Below are positions 1 to 8,444 of a stretch of DNA of 64,000 bases, one piece after another. The stretch covers positions 1 to 64,000 of the forward strand of contig CASFRS010000001.1 in NCBI GenBank assembly GCA_949297125.1, given 5' to 3'. Source of the stretch: an uncultured Bacteroidales bacterium (GTDB lineage Bacteria; Bacteroidota; Bacteroidia; Bacteroidales; G3-4614). The notes under the pieces are model-generated. The model made no database searches. It had not been told where the DNA came from and saw nothing but the letters and a program-made list of their open reading frames with translations. The position numbers were made by a program, and so were the translations under genes. Position 1 is the stretch's first letter; each line of letters starts with the position of its first letter.

Positions 1-165
1 ATTGTCCAACATGATATGAAGTTGAAACGCTCTACCTATGAAGTTTTGCAAATTCTCAGCATATCATTGACAGACAAAACCCTCTTGCGTGACCTGTTCG
101 ACAAGACTAATTTCAATGATGTCAAAGATCTATATAATCCTATTATTCCGGGGCTATTTGATTAA
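1..165 (+). CDS. IS4-type transposase, C-terminal fragment
   Basis: An open frame enters from the left edge and ends in TAA at 163-165, giving the last 54 residues of a protein. The tail, with KLKRSTYEVLQI and SLTDKTLLRDLFDK, resembles from memory the C-terminal end of the IS4-family transposases common in Bacteroidetes. These cut and paste their element through a DDE active site, which would lie outside the window. Only the C-terminus is visible, so whether the element is intact cannot be judged. Family assignment is from recognition of the tail and is moderately sure. Confidence 0.7.
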   Translation: MVQHDMKLKRSTYEVLQILSISLTDKTLLRDLFDKTNFNDVKDLYNPIIPGLFD

Positions 166-200
166 TTGTTTAACTCGTCCCATTTTAACGGGACACTAAT
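166..200. mobile_element. Probable right end of the IS element
   Basis: Just after the transposase stop there is a short palindrome, GTCCC (177-181), loop of eight, GGGAC (190-194). A small inverted sequence this close to a transposase stop is what an IS terminal repeat would look like, and it could also stop transcription leaving the element. The left end is outside the window, so the inverted-repeat pair and the target duplication cannot be checked. From here to 410 nothing else is evident beyond a weak 7-bp hairpin at 292-313. Confidence 0.4.
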
Positions 201-410
201 GAAAGGTTTTTTAAAGTTTAATATCAATACCCTACCGATTTATAAATGGAAGAGGGCATTTTACTAAAATACACTTTGTTTAAACATGTAATTTAGTTGT
301 ATAACAAACTAAAACAAAGGGACTTACATTGAATAGCGAGGTCGTTTGACACAAAATCCGTAAAAAATTAGAGAAAGGACTGATATACTACACGGAATAT
401 TGCGTGGAAT

Positions 411-1427
411 TCAATGCATGATTTTGTAGATAAGTTCTTTCAACAGGGAAGAATCAGGAGTATTCGGGGCAACTCCTACCCCTTTCGATTTGGCATCATA
501 TTCCCTAAGGTACGATATTATGTCCACGCATTTAAATGCCGAGTAATTCTGCAATGCCTTCCTGTAGCGTTGGGTATAGTACTGCGATTTCATGTTAAGT
601 TCTTTTGCTATGCCGGCATCGCTCTTATCTTTTGCATAATACAGAACCATCAGGTTTGAGAAGAAATTGAACAAAACGCTTATTGTCAAAACCAAAGGAT
701 TGTTTTTAGGATTCTTCTCAAAATACTTTACAATACCGGCAACTTTGTCATATTGCCGGTTTATTACGGAATCGAGCAACTCGAAATTGTTATAGTCCTT
801 GCTTATGCCTATATTCGCCTCAACAATCTCCGGGGTTATCATCTCTTTCCCGCCGGTTACAATCCTAAGTTTCTGAAGCTCGCCAGTCATACGGCTCAAG
901 TCGTTCCCGATGAAATCGGCCAGCATCGACACGGCCTTTACGCCTATTTTCATACCCATGCCAGCGACATAATCGTTTATAAACGACGGCAACTGACTGT
1001 CGTACAATTTTTTCGACTCTATCACCTCCCCCACTTTTTCTATTGCGGCAACAAGCTTCCTGTCTTTCAGGTTCTTCCCTTTATAATTCAGGACAAGGAC
1101 AGTGGCCGGCTGAAGTTCCTGGACATAATAGATCAGAGCGTCTATCTTGTCCATATTCTGCGCCTCCTTAATTACGATCAATTGTCGGGGGGCCATCATG
1201 GGATAACGTTTGGCCGCATTTATAACATACGACACCTCCGCCTCATTCCCGTACAATATGGTCTGGTTGAAATCCCGCTCCGAATCGTCAAGGGCATTTT
1301 CTATAATAGCATCGGTTATTACATCTATAAAATAAGGCTCTTCGCCCATCAGCAGATATACGGGTTTGAATATTCCCTTTTTTATATCCGAAAGAACTCC
1401 CAGGTATTTAGACTGTCCTTGTGCCAT
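411..1427 (-). CDS. holA: DNA polymerase III subunit delta
   Basis: 338 residues, the usual length for HolA, the clamp-loader subunit that opens the sliding clamp for the replicase. The N-terminal ATPase-like domain begins around residue 20 with YLLMGEEPYFID and, as in other delta subunits, lacks a working Walker A motif. A helical collar domain forms the C-terminal third. ATG at 1427. Transcribed leftward and divergent from the HsdR-N-like gene at 1533, from which it is separated by about 105 bp. That pairing is familiar from other Bacteroidetes genomes. Confidence is high from overall similarity and length. Confidence 0.93.
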   Translation of the reverse strand: MAQGQSKYLGVLSDIKKGIFKPVYLLMGEEPYFIDVITDAIIENALDDSERDFNQTILYGNEAEVSYVINAAKRYPMMAPRQLIVIKEAQNMDKIDALIYYVQELQPATVLVLNYKGKNLKDRKLVAAIEKVGEVIESKKLYDSQLPSFINDYVAGMGMKIGVKAVSMLADFIGNDLSRMTGELQKLRIVTGGKEMITPEIVEANIGISKDYNNFELLDSVINRQYDKVAGIVKYFEKNPKNNPLVLTISVLFNFFSNLMVLYYAKDKSDAGIAKELNMKSQYYTQRYRKALQNYSAFKCVDIISYLREYDAKSKGVGVAPNTPDSSLLKELIYKIMH

Positions 1428-1452
1428 AATTCATTTTGCAGGAAAGCATCTA

Positions 1453-1482
1453 TTGGAGATACGACCGCTTTTTCTAACTTTG
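1453..1482 (+). promoter_or_regulatory. Bacteroidetes-type promoter for the HsdR-N-like gene
   Basis: TTG at 1453-1455, a 19-base spacer, and a full TAnnTTTG -7 box (TAACTTTG, 1475-1482). The start codon at 1533 lies about 45 bases downstream. Spacing and both boxes fit the primary-sigma consensus of the phylum. Confidence 0.55.
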
Positions 1483-1532
1483 AGGTAAAATTAAATAATT
1501 CCGCAATCTGTAGCAAATCAAAATTCTGTTCA

Positions 1533-2015
1533 ATGAAAGAGTTGGCGTTACCGGAAAGCGAGTTCAAATACAGGACAGAGAACGGACGCAGATATATATT
1601 TGACAAAATCCGCAAAAAGTTCGTTGCCGCTACGCCGGAAGAGATTGTAAGACAGCGTTTCATTGCATATCTGACAAACCATAAGGGATACCCCGAAGGA
1701 AGAATCGGGAATGAAATATCATTGAATCTGAACGGATGCCGTAAACGCTGCGACACAGTTGTTTACGACAGCTACGGCAACCCATGTTCAATAATTGAGT
1801 ACAAGGCCCCTGACATAAATATAACGCAGGAGGTATTCAATCAGATTGCCCGATACAATATAGTATTACGTGTCCGGTTCCTTATTGTAAGCAACGGCAT
1901 GAACCACTACTGCTGCAGCATAGACTACGATTCGGGCAAATGCCGGTTCATAGACCATATTCCGGAATATGGCGAGATGTTGCAACAGGCCGGACAGCAA
2001 TCTGCCGTACCGTAA
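1533..2015 (+). CDS. HsdR N-terminal domain protein (type I restriction R-like nuclease domain)
   Basis: 160 residues starting at the ATG at 1533. The open frame extends further upstream, but that part lies opposite holA and is not credible coding sequence. The body matches the HsdR_N_2 type: RQRFIAYL near residue 38, then a PD-(D/E)XK-like core with CDTVVYD followed by IIEYKAP. It is far too short to be a restriction subunit and no hsdM or hsdS is nearby, so a role in restriction is not implied. The protein is a stand-alone nuclease-fold domain found beside holA in this phylum; its function is unknown. Confidence 0.8.
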   Translation: MKELALPESEFKYRTENGRRYIFDKIRKKFVAATPEEIVRQRFIAYLTNHKGYPEGRIGNEISLNLNGCRKRCDTVVYDSYGNPCSIIEYKAPDINITQEVFNQIARYNIVLRVRFLIVSNGMNHYCCSIDYDSGKCRFIDHIPEYGEMLQQAGQQSAVP

Positions 2016-2059
2016 CAGATTAACCTGTAACCGGGTTCATCATCTTAATATATACAATA

Positions 2060-2095
2060 AAGACGGACGGCAGTATAAGGTATGCCGTCCGTCTT
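2060..2095. terminator. Bidirectional terminator between the HsdR-N-like gene and dnaA
   Basis: Perfect 13-bp stem, 2060-2072 with 2083-2095, and a 10-base loop. A T-rich stretch follows on the plus strand and TTTATTG on the minus strand. It sits between two convergent genes and can serve both. Confidence 0.8.
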
Positions 2096-2172
2096 AATCG
2101 TTTTATATTGTCGACTTCTTTTTTCTCTCCTCTTTTCTGCCGCCTCTCCTGTCCGCCCCCGCCCATGCCGGA

Positions 2173-3555
2173 TTACTTCCTGAGCATGGCTTCTATTTCA
2201 TCGACATTCGACTTGATTGTCTTGTCTATTGCCATTAAATCCGATATGGTCTTGCAAGCATGCAGAACAGTTGCATGGTCTTTTTTCCCCAACACCGAAC
2301 CGATTCTTGCAAGAGAGGAATCGGTATATTTTTTTGCAAGATACATCGATATCTGACGGGCCTGGACTATTTCGCGTTTTCTGGTTTTTGCCTGCAACAG
2401 TTTGACATCCATGTTGTAATAATCGCAGACTTTCTCCTGAATAAGCTCTATGGTTATCTGTTTCTTCTCTATGCTTACGCTTGTGGAGAGTACCTTCTCG
2501 GCAAGGTCGAGATTTATCTCCCTGTTCATTGCCGTTGCCCTGAACATCAACGAAGCGAGAATCCCTTCCAGATCCCGGACATTATCCGATACGTTCCGGG
2601 CCACAAATTCAACTACATCGTCGGGTATAGGCAACCCGTCCCTCTTTATCTTATTCTTCAGGATATTGTACCGCAAGTCATAATCGGGACGCTCTACCTC
2701 TGCCAACAAACCCCATTTAAACCTCGAGATAAGCCTCGGCAGAATACCGCCCAATGAAACAGGAGGCCTGTCGGCTGAAAGAATCAACTGCTTGCTGTTC
2801 TGGTGCAGGTGGTTGAATATATGGAAGAACGTATTCTGTGTCTGCGTTTTATCTGCCAGATCCTGAATATCGTCAATAAGCAATACGTCGATACTTTGAT
2901 AAAAATTGATGAAATCGGGGACAGTATTGCTCCGCGTTGCATTAACAAACTGCAACTGGAACAGATGGGACGATATATACAGGACCCTGCTATGCGGATT
3001 GCAGTCTTTTATCTGTCGCCCTATCGCCTGCATCAGATGGGTCTTCCCCACCCCGGACTCCCCGTGTATAAACAACGGGTTGAATGCAGTCTTTCCTGGA
3101 GCTTGTGATATAGTCAGCCCGGCGGTCCTTGCCAGCATATTGCTGACACCGGGATAAAAATTCTCAAACGTATAGTTTGAGTTCAACTGCGGGTCCAGGT
3201 CTTCATAGACATTCTGCTTGAATATATCGGGAATGTTCTTCGAGAACTTTACGCCGCTGCGCTGCTGCTTGGCCGAAATATCTATCGACGCACTCGGTTC
3301 TTTTACTATGCCTACATGGTACATCAACTTTATACCGGGGCCGAAGACGCGCATAAGCACCTTCTCTATAAGATCCAGGTAGTGCTCTTCAAGGTATTCG
3401 CAAAAAAACGAAGAGGGAACGCCAAGCGTCAACGTATTCTCCTCAAAGCCATAAACGGTAATAGGGGCAAACCAGCTCTTATAAGCCTGTTCGCCTATAT
3501 TGTCCTTGATTATGGCCAGACACTGACCCCACTTTTCTTCACTGTTGAACGCCAT
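2173..3555 (-). CDS. dnaA: Chromosomal replication initiator DnaA
   Basis: 460 residues. The N-terminal helicase-interaction domain covers about 1-80 and a variable linker follows. The AAA+ ATPase carries Walker A GESGVGKT near 165-172 and Walker B VLLIDDI near 224-230. The C-terminal DNA-box-binding helix-turn-helix lies around 390-445 (LARIGSVLGKKDHATVLHAC). DnaA bound to ATP melts the origin and loads the helicase. The 3' end meets the convergent HsdR-N-like gene at a shared terminator. Upstream is an AT-rich 336-bp gap, but no clear DnaA boxes were found there, so the gene being beside the origin is not shown. Confidence 0.97.
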   Translation of the reverse strand: MAFNSEEKWGQCLAIIKDNIGEQAYKSWFAPITVYGFEENTLTLGVPSSFFCEYLEEHYLDLIEKVLMRVFGPGIKLMYHVGIVKEPSASIDISAKQQRSGVKFSKNIPDIFKQNVYEDLDPQLNSNYTFENFYPGVSNMLARTAGLTISQAPGKTAFNPLFIHGESGVGKTHLMQAIGRQIKDCNPHSRVLYISSHLFQLQFVNATRSNTVPDFINFYQSIDVLLIDDIQDLADKTQTQNTFFHIFNHLHQNSKQLILSADRPPVSLGGILPRLISRFKWGLLAEVERPDYDLRYNILKNKIKRDGLPIPDDVVEFVARNVSDNVRDLEGILASLMFRATAMNREINLDLAEKVLSTSVSIEKKQITIELIQEKVCDYYNMDVKLLQAKTRKREIVQARQISMYLAKKYTDSSLARIGSVLGKKDHATVLHACKTISDLMAIDKTIKSNVDEIEAMLRK

Positions 3556-3891
3556 TTTTACAATCTAATTCCAAACCCTTGTTTTTAAGCAGACACAAAG
3601 GTTGCATAACTTTTCCTAAAAAAAAAACGCTTATTTTTTTGGATGTTATGCATTTTTTGTATCGTACTGATTCCTATTAATTTACAATTACTGCCAATAT
3701 TTATGTTTAATAACATACGATGTTTTTCTAAATTGGCTGATAATAAGCATATTATCTCAGCATCTCAAATATGCGCGCATATATAAGACACCCGTACCGG
3801 CATATAAATACCCCCTTTATTTAATAAAACAGGGGGTATTCCATTTTTGCGGAAACCAATTCGTTATTTAGAACAATTACAGATAACAGCC
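3556..3891. other. AT-rich gap upstream of dnaA
   Basis: 336 bp without a gene. The middle (about 3600-3800) is strongly AT-rich with homopolymer A and T runs. It ends in the terminator at 3807-3840. No perfect TTATNCACA DnaA boxes were seen on either strand. A weak -7-like AACCTTTG lies on the minus strand just upstream of dnaA. Confidence 0.5.
3807..3840 (-). terminator. Terminator of the amidase-MCE operon
   Basis: 10-bp stem AATACCCCCT (3807-3816) with AGGGGGTATT (3831-3840), followed on the minus strand by a T-rich stretch. It lies 51 bases beyond the MCE gene stop and is oriented for that leftward operon. Confidence 0.75.
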
Positions 3892-4788
3892 CTATTTGTC
3901 CTTTTTACCGAACAGGGAGAAATGCACGTACCGTTTCGGATGCTTTCTAAGGTCTATAAGCAACGAATCGGCACTCTGCAACGTATTAAGCACTTCGTCG
4001 TATATGCCGCGCTCGTTCAGCAGCAGACCCAACGTATTGGTCTGGTCGTTGAGTTTTGCAGTTATATCCTTTATATTCAACAATACAGTATCGGCAGATG
4101 TTGCTATACCGGCTATATTTACATCGTTCAACCCGGCTGTTACGCCTTTTAAATTACATACGGCGGTATCAACGTTGTTACCGATAGCCGGAAAACGGTT
4201 TGTCATAAAATCCGACAATTCGCCGCTGGCCGATTCCAGATCGGCAGTAATGGCATCAAGCCGCGTAACGGTTCTGGCAAGTTCCGGCCCGTTTACAAGA
4301 CCGTTTATACCTGTCAATATACTGTCTATTTTGGGGAGCATCTCGGTAACTTTGGGGAGGATGTCTTTGCCGACGGAATCCATCAGCCCCTCCTCTATTA
4401 CCCCGGGAATCGTATCGCCGGGCTCATGATTCCTTTCTGCATCCAACGGTGTGTACAATGCTATAATGGAAGTACCGAGCAAATCCGATTCAAGTTTGGC
4501 ATAAGTCCCCTCGGGCAGGTCTATCGACTTGTCAATATCAATCTCCACATCTATCTTTCCTGTTTTCTGGTTATACGTCATCTCACTAACCAGCCCCACC
4601 TGATACCCCGATATCTCCACCGGCGCGGAAAGGGCCAGTCCGCTGACGCGGTCGAACCGGATATTGTAATAATTGACGGGTTTCATCAGGTTCACACCCT
4701 TCAGGAAATCTATCCCTATTATCAATATAACGGCACACAATATAACCGTAACTGCAATCTTTACCTCTTTTGAAAACACCTTTTTCAT
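3892..4788 (-). CDS. MCE-family (MlaD-like) lipid-transport periplasmic protein
   Basis: 298 residues. One membrane anchor lies near residues 9-30, an MCE domain about 38-115 (NIRFDRVSGL, PVEISGYQVG), and a long helical region with coiled-coil character runs to the end. MlaD-type proteins form hexameric rings that pass phospholipids between the inner and outer membranes, driven by a MlaE permease and MlaF ATPase. The likely partners are the genes at 35637 and 36401, some 32 kb away. It follows the amidase by 19 bp and is probably co-transcribed with it. The call to the MCE family is firm; the exact substrate is not known. Confidence 0.88.
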   Translation of the reverse strand: MKKVFSKEVKIAVTVILCAVILIIGIDFLKGVNLMKPVNYYNIRFDRVSGLALSAPVEISGYQVGLVSEMTYNQKTGKIDVEIDIDKSIDLPEGTYAKLESDLLGTSIIALYTPLDAERNHEPGDTIPGVIEEGLMDSVGKDILPKVTEMLPKIDSILTGINGLVNGPELARTVTRLDAITADLESASGELSDFMTNRFPAIGNNVDTAVCNLKGVTAGLNDVNIAGIATSADTVLLNIKDITAKLNDQTNTLGLLLNERGIYDEVLNTLQSADSLLIDLRKHPKRYVHFSLFGKKDK

Positions 4789-4807
4789 ATTGCGATATTA
4801 TTTATTG

Positions 4808-5956
4808 TCAATAACCGACCTTCTCTCCGGCTACAAAATGCACGACAAACGCATCCTTGAAGAGTTTGCGCACGCGCGGAAGTTCTTTCGACGCAGCACC
4901 CTTATCGGGAAATTCTCCGTACGTATACTTATATAAACCATTTTCCCTGTAATAGTTTACAGGCGACAATCCCTTGAATGCCGATGACGCACCGTCCAGT
5001 CTGTCCTGCGAGGCCATTATCTGTATTTTATATACATCGTTTTTTTTCTCTTGCCTATCGGATTTTTTCTGCACAGGACTCCCCCCGCCTTTCTGACCAG
5101 ATGAAACCGGGGTATTATCGGTCGTGTTTTTCGAGGACGACACCTTTATATTCTGTTTCCTGCTCCACCCCGACTTGTATTCGCTGAATGCGTTGTATAT
5201 CGACTCGGCTATTTTCTGCCGCCCTTTCTCCGTTGCAAGATAACGTTCCTCCTCGGCGTTTGTTATATACCCCACCTCTATAAGGACACTCGGCATGCCG
5301 GTTGCCCTAAGTACCCAGAAGCCGGCCTGGCGCACCCCCCTGTCATAACGGCCCGCATTGTCTTCAAACTGGCTTTGTATAAGGGCTGCAAGGTTTATAC
5401 TCTGTTCAAGGTTTGTCCCCTGCATAAAGTCAAACATAATGTACGACTCGGCCGAAGTAGGGTCGAACCCTTCATATTTCGTAGTATAATCGTCCTCCAG
5501 CAATATTACCGAGTTTTCCCGCTTTGCCACCTGCAGGTTCTCGGCAGTTCTCGCCAGACCTAATGCATACGTTTCCGTTCCCCTTGCCGATTTCGACTGG
5601 GCGGCATTCGTATGAACGGATATGAACAAATCGGCATGGTTCCTGTTGGCTATGCGTGCGCGCTCTACCAGTTCCACAAACTTGTCCGTACTTCGCGTAT
5701 ATATTATTTTAACATCGGGATGATTCTTTTTTATCATAGCCCCGAGCTTCAAGACAATACCAAGGTTTATATCCTTCTCCTTAATCTTGCTGCCTATTGC
5801 GCCCGGGTCTTTCCCGCCGTGCCCTGCATCGAGGACAACCGTAAAAGTCGCCCCCTCCGCCGCACTGGCGACATACTTGCCCGGCAGCAACATGGCAAAA
5901 ACAAATATAACTATATACCTGTAATAATAAAATCCGTTCTTAAACCAGTACGACAT
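4808..5956 (-). CDS. N-acetylmuramoyl-L-alanine amidase with C-terminal SPOR-like domain
   Basis: 382 residues. A membrane or signal segment near 10-30 is followed by an Amidase_3 domain (about 38-250). Zinc-site motifs are LDAGHGGKDPG, SVHTNAA and the catalytic-Glu motif IEVGYI. It cleaves the amide bond between MurNAc and the stem peptide. A low-complexity Ser/Gly/Lys linker leads to a SPOR-like domain at about 310-380 (YKIQIMASQ) that would bind denuded glycan at the septum. First gene of a two-gene operon with the MCE protein. A promoter matching the phylum consensus lies in the repeat just upstream. Confidence 0.92.
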   Translation of the reverse strand: MSYWFKNGFYYYRYIVIFVFAMLLPGKYVASAAEGATFTVVLDAGHGGKDPGAIGSKIKEKDINLGIVLKLGAMIKKNHPDVKIIYTRSTDKFVELVERARIANRNHADLFISVHTNAAQSKSARGTETYALGLARTAENLQVAKRENSVILLEDDYTTKYEGFDPTSAESYIMFDFMQGTNLEQSINLAALIQSQFEDNAGRYDRGVRQAGFWVLRATGMPSVLIEVGYITNAEEERYLATEKGRQKIAESIYNAFSEYKSGWSRKQNIKVSSSKNTTDNTPVSSGQKGGGSPVQKKSDRQEKKNDVYKIQIMASQDRLDGASSAFKGLSPVNYYRENGLYKYTYGEFPDKGAASKELPRVRKLFKDAFVVHFVAGEKVGY

Positions 5957-5986
5957 GGCGAAAATTTACCGCAAATGTTTTATTGA

Positions 5987-6148
5987 AGCAAAGATAATGC
6001 AAATGAGGGCAGAAACAAGCCCGACAGGGATTGGTTTTGCCGAATGCAGCTTATCTTCGCTGTTTCTTTAACAGCAAAGTAATGCAAATGAGGGCAGAAA
6101 CAAGCCCGACAGGGATTGGTTTTGCCGAGTGCAGCTTATCTTCGCTGT
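5987..6148. repeat. Two tandem copies of an intergenic repeat with inverted ends
   Basis: Copy 1 is 5987-6063 and copy 2 is 6073-6148, a period of 85-86 bases. The roughly 65-base core (from 5997 and 6082) is almost identical, with one A/G change; copy 2 lost one base near its left arm. Each copy is bounded by imperfect inverted arms, GCAAAGATAATGCA on the left and TGCAGCTTATCTTCGC on the right. A further GAAGCAAAGATA follows at 6152. From memory similar intergenic repeats are scattered through Bacteroides genomes, so it is probably an interspersed element rather than a local duplication only. Confidence 0.85.
5989..6018 (-). promoter_or_regulatory. Promoter of the amidase-MCE operon inside the repeat
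   Basis: Read on the minus strand: TTG (6018-6016), exactly 19 bases, then TATCTTTG (5996-5989), a full TAnnTTTG box. The amidase ATG at 5956 is 33 bases further on. The whole promoter lies within copy 1 of the tandem repeat. Confidence 0.6.
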
Positions 6149-6356
6149 CATGAAGCAAAGATAGAAATATTTACCATATTTCCAGTTTCATGATATATGA
6201 TATTTTGCGTAAGCCGCACACAGCCTGCCATGTCCGGCAATTTTCCAATCCCAGTTTTTTAAGATATAAATTATTATCTTAGCGGTCGCTAAAAAACAGC
6301 GCCTTTTTTTCTGGGAAGACGTGCTCAGGGACAGACTTCCATATTTTGACAGACCG

Positions 6357-7361
6357 ATGAAACAGATACTATATTTATTGGCGGCGGTGTCCTGTTTTGC
6401 ATTTTCCGCCTGTTCCAGCGGGGACAAGCCGGAATCGGACAGGATAAAGATAAAAAGATTCGACCTCTGTTTGTTGAACTCTTTTGAAAACGACACCGCC
6501 GATACCGCCCTGTTTACAGAGGAGTACTCTTCGATTCTCAACATATATGCAACCGGAATAATAAAATGCAGCGCACCTGGCGATTCGGCAGGAAAATTCA
6601 TTTCGGACCTGAAGTCGGTTTACACCTCTACCGGGGCGTTCCGGCAGTTGTATAAAGAAACGGTGGAGAACTATCCCGACCTGAGAGAGACGGAAAAAGA
6701 GCTCTCTTGCGCTTTCGTCCGCTACAAATCGCTGTTCCCGGACAAGCGCATACCTGCGATATATTCGCACGTCTCCGGTTTTTCCCAGTCCATAATACTG
6801 TCCGACTCCCTTCTGTCAATATCGCTTGACAATTACCTCGGACAAAACTATCCCGGATATAAGGGGTTGGTTTTCGATTACCAGTTGAAAAACAGGGAGC
6901 GCAGCCGCATAGCGCTTGATGCCCTGACCGCATGCCTGTACAAAGAATTCCCGTACGGCAGGAAGACACGTCAGGTTATTGACGGCATTATATATGAAGG
7001 GGGGATAATATATGCGGCAAGTTCCGTTTTCCCGGAAAAGGAGATATCGGAGATATTGAACTACTCGCCCGAACAGGCCGAATGGTGCGACAAAAACGAA
7101 AAGAAGATATGGTCGTATATGGTAAGGTCGGGACACTTGTACTCCTCCGATCCCCTTATATATTCAAAATATCTTAACGAAGCCCCGTACACATCGTTTT
7201 TCGGGCAGGAATCGCCCGACAGGATCGGGAAATGGGCAGGTTACAGGATAATAGCGCAATATATAAAAAGGACGGGAGACCGGAATGCCTTAAGGAAAAT
7301 ATTGGGCGGCGAATACGATGCGTCCGATATCCTGTTAAAATCGGAATACGGCAACAGATAA
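6357..7361 (+). CDS. gldB: GldB-like gliding-motility lipoprotein family
   Basis: 334 residues from the ATG at 6357. An earlier in-frame start at 6321 would hide the lipoprotein signal. The signal peptide ends in FSAC with the lipidated Cys at residue 19. The rest matches GldB/DUF2268-like proteins: a His-poor helical domain with the terminal pattern RIGKWAGYRIIAQYI. GldB is needed for gliding and type IX secretion in flavobacteria, but homologues occur in non-gliding Bacteroidales, where the role is not settled. It is followed 27 bp later by aroE, so probably one operon. Confidence 0.75.
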   Translation: MKQILYLLAAVSCFAFSACSSGDKPESDRIKIKRFDLCLLNSFENDTADTALFTEEYSSILNIYATGIIKCSAPGDSAGKFISDLKSVYTSTGAFRQLYKETVENYPDLRETEKELSCAFVRYKSLFPDKRIPAIYSHVSGFSQSIILSDSLLSISLDNYLGQNYPGYKGLVFDYQLKNRERSRIALDALTACLYKEFPYGRKTRQVIDGIIYEGGIIYAASSVFPEKEISEILNYSPEQAEWCDKNEKKIWSYMVRSGHLYSSDPLIYSKYLNEAPYTSFFGQESPDRIGKWAGYRIIAQYIKRTGDRNALRKILGGEYDASDILLKSEYGNR

Positions 7362-7388
7362 GACAAGTCAAAAAGACAAGATATAAAG

Positions 7389-8138
7389 ATGAGCAAAGAT
7401 ACATACGGACTTATCGGATACCCTTTGGGACACTCCTTTTCCAAAAGTTATTTTACTGAAAAGTTCCAGCGCGGCGGCATAGATGCCGAATACCTCAACT
7501 TTGAAATAGAGTCGGTATCCTGTCTTCCCGCCATAATAAGGGACCACACTTCGTTACGCGGTCTCAACGTTACCATTCCGCACAAACAGGATGTAATGCC
7601 GCTGCTCGACGAGATAGACAGCACTGCATCGGAAATAGGGGCTGTGAACGTTATAAAGATAACAAGAAGCCCGTACGGGAAGGTAAAGCTGAAAGGTTAC
7701 AATACCGATGTAATCGGTTTCAGGGAATCAATTTCGCCGATGCTCGAACCATGGAACAGAAAAGCCCTTATATTAGGGACCGGGGGAGTTTCAAAAGCGA
7801 TAAACCATGCGTTGCATTCCATGGGTCTGGAAACGCTGTTCGTATCGCGCTCACACAAAGCCGGAGCCATAACATACAATGACCTGAACTCCGATATCCT
7901 GAAAGAGTATACTGTAATAGTAAACGCTTCGCCGGTGGGGATGTATCCGCGTGTCGATGATGCGCCGGAAATACCGTATGAACATATAGGCAGCCGCCAT
8001 GTAATATTCGACACCATATACAACCCGCAAACTACGAGATTCATGGAACTCTCCGCAAAAAGGGGGGCAAAAGTAAAAAGCGGCATGGAAATGCTTGCAG
8101 GCCAGGCCGAAGCGGCATGGAAAATATGGAATTCCTGA
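7389..8138 (+). CDS. aroE: Shikimate dehydrogenase
   Basis: 249 residues. It reduces 3-dehydroshikimate to shikimate with NADPH in aromatic amino acid synthesis. Shikimate-binding Ser residues lie in GHSFSKS (14-20), the catalytic Lys is residue 66 in TIPHKQD, and the paired Asp is residue 107 in NTDVIG. The dinucleotide-binding loop is GTGGVSKA near 130. Slightly short against the E. coli enzyme but all active-site motifs are present. Lies between the GldB-like gene and a small membrane protein gene. Confidence 0.95.
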   Translation: MSKDTYGLIGYPLGHSFSKSYFTEKFQRGGIDAEYLNFEIESVSCLPAIIRDHTSLRGLNVTIPHKQDVMPLLDEIDSTASEIGAVNVIKITRSPYGKVKLKGYNTDVIGFRESISPMLEPWNRKALILGTGGVSKAINHALHSMGLETLFVSRSHKAGAITYNDLNSDILKEYTVIVNASPVGMYPRVDDAPEIPYEHIGSRHVIFDTIYNPQTTRFMELSAKRGAKVKSGMEMLAGQAEAAWKIWNS

Positions 8139-8214
8139 ATAGAAGGACAAGAATCCGAACAAATTCCTTTTCCGGCATGTTATAGTTCATACAAACACAT
8201 ATACTCGGATAAAT

Positions 8215-8361
8215 ATGGATTATAACAGGGTAAAAAATACGATAAGCGTAATAATTGCCGTAGCACTGGTTATTTTATGGCTTTTTCTGGGAACATCCGC
8301 GTATGAAAACGGGGACGCCCGTGAAAACGAGGTATCGCACGAATGCTTCGGCATGCCTTGA
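8215..8361 (+). CDS. Small single-span membrane protein, hypothetical
   Basis: 48 codons from the ATG at 8215 to TGA at 8359-8361. A short basic start (MDYNRVKN) leads into a hydrophobic segment of about 18 residues (residues 9-27), then a polar acidic tail ending ECFGMP. It lies 76 bp after aroE and just before a strong terminator, so it would be the last gene of this transcript. The membrane segment and placement argue that it is real, but it matches nothing I recognise and could be a chance frame. Confidence 0.45.
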   Translation: MDYNRVKNTISVIIAVALVILWLFLGTSAYENGDARENEVSHECFGMP

Positions 8362-8382
8362 CCGGCAAAAGAACTACGTTCA

Positions 8383-8427
8383 AAAAACATGCGGGGACTG
8401 GAATAAATTCAGACCCCGCATGTTTTT
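8383..8427. terminator. Strong bidirectional terminator between aroE-side and wzc
   Basis: 14-bp perfect stem AAAAACATGCGGGG (8383-8396) with CCCCGCATGTTTTT (8414-8427) and a 17-base loop. The A and T ends make it work on both strands for the two convergent transcripts. Confidence 0.85.
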
Positions 8428-8444
8428 ATACATCATCACGTTTT

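Larger units (their letters stand above)
5957..6356. other. Intergenic region holding a tandem repeat
   Basis: 400 bp between the leftward amidase and the rightward GldB-like gene. It holds two repeat copies (5987-6063 and 6073-6148) and a short third start at about 6152. The rest is AT-rich. A weak -7-like TATCTTAG sits at 6275-6282, about 75 bases before the GldB-like start. No convincing gene was found. Confidence 0.6.

Noticed and set aside
292..313. Hairpin downstream of holA
   Set aside because: 7-bp AT-only stem in AT-rich sequence, about 100 bases after the stop; likely chance.
753..1532. N-terminal extension of the HsdR-N-like protein
   Set aside because: The open frame runs opposite holA and does not continue the domain; the ATG at 1533 follows a good promoter.
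3556..3806. Origin of replication beside dnaA
   Set aside because: AT-rich, but no DnaA boxes were found; kept only as an open question.
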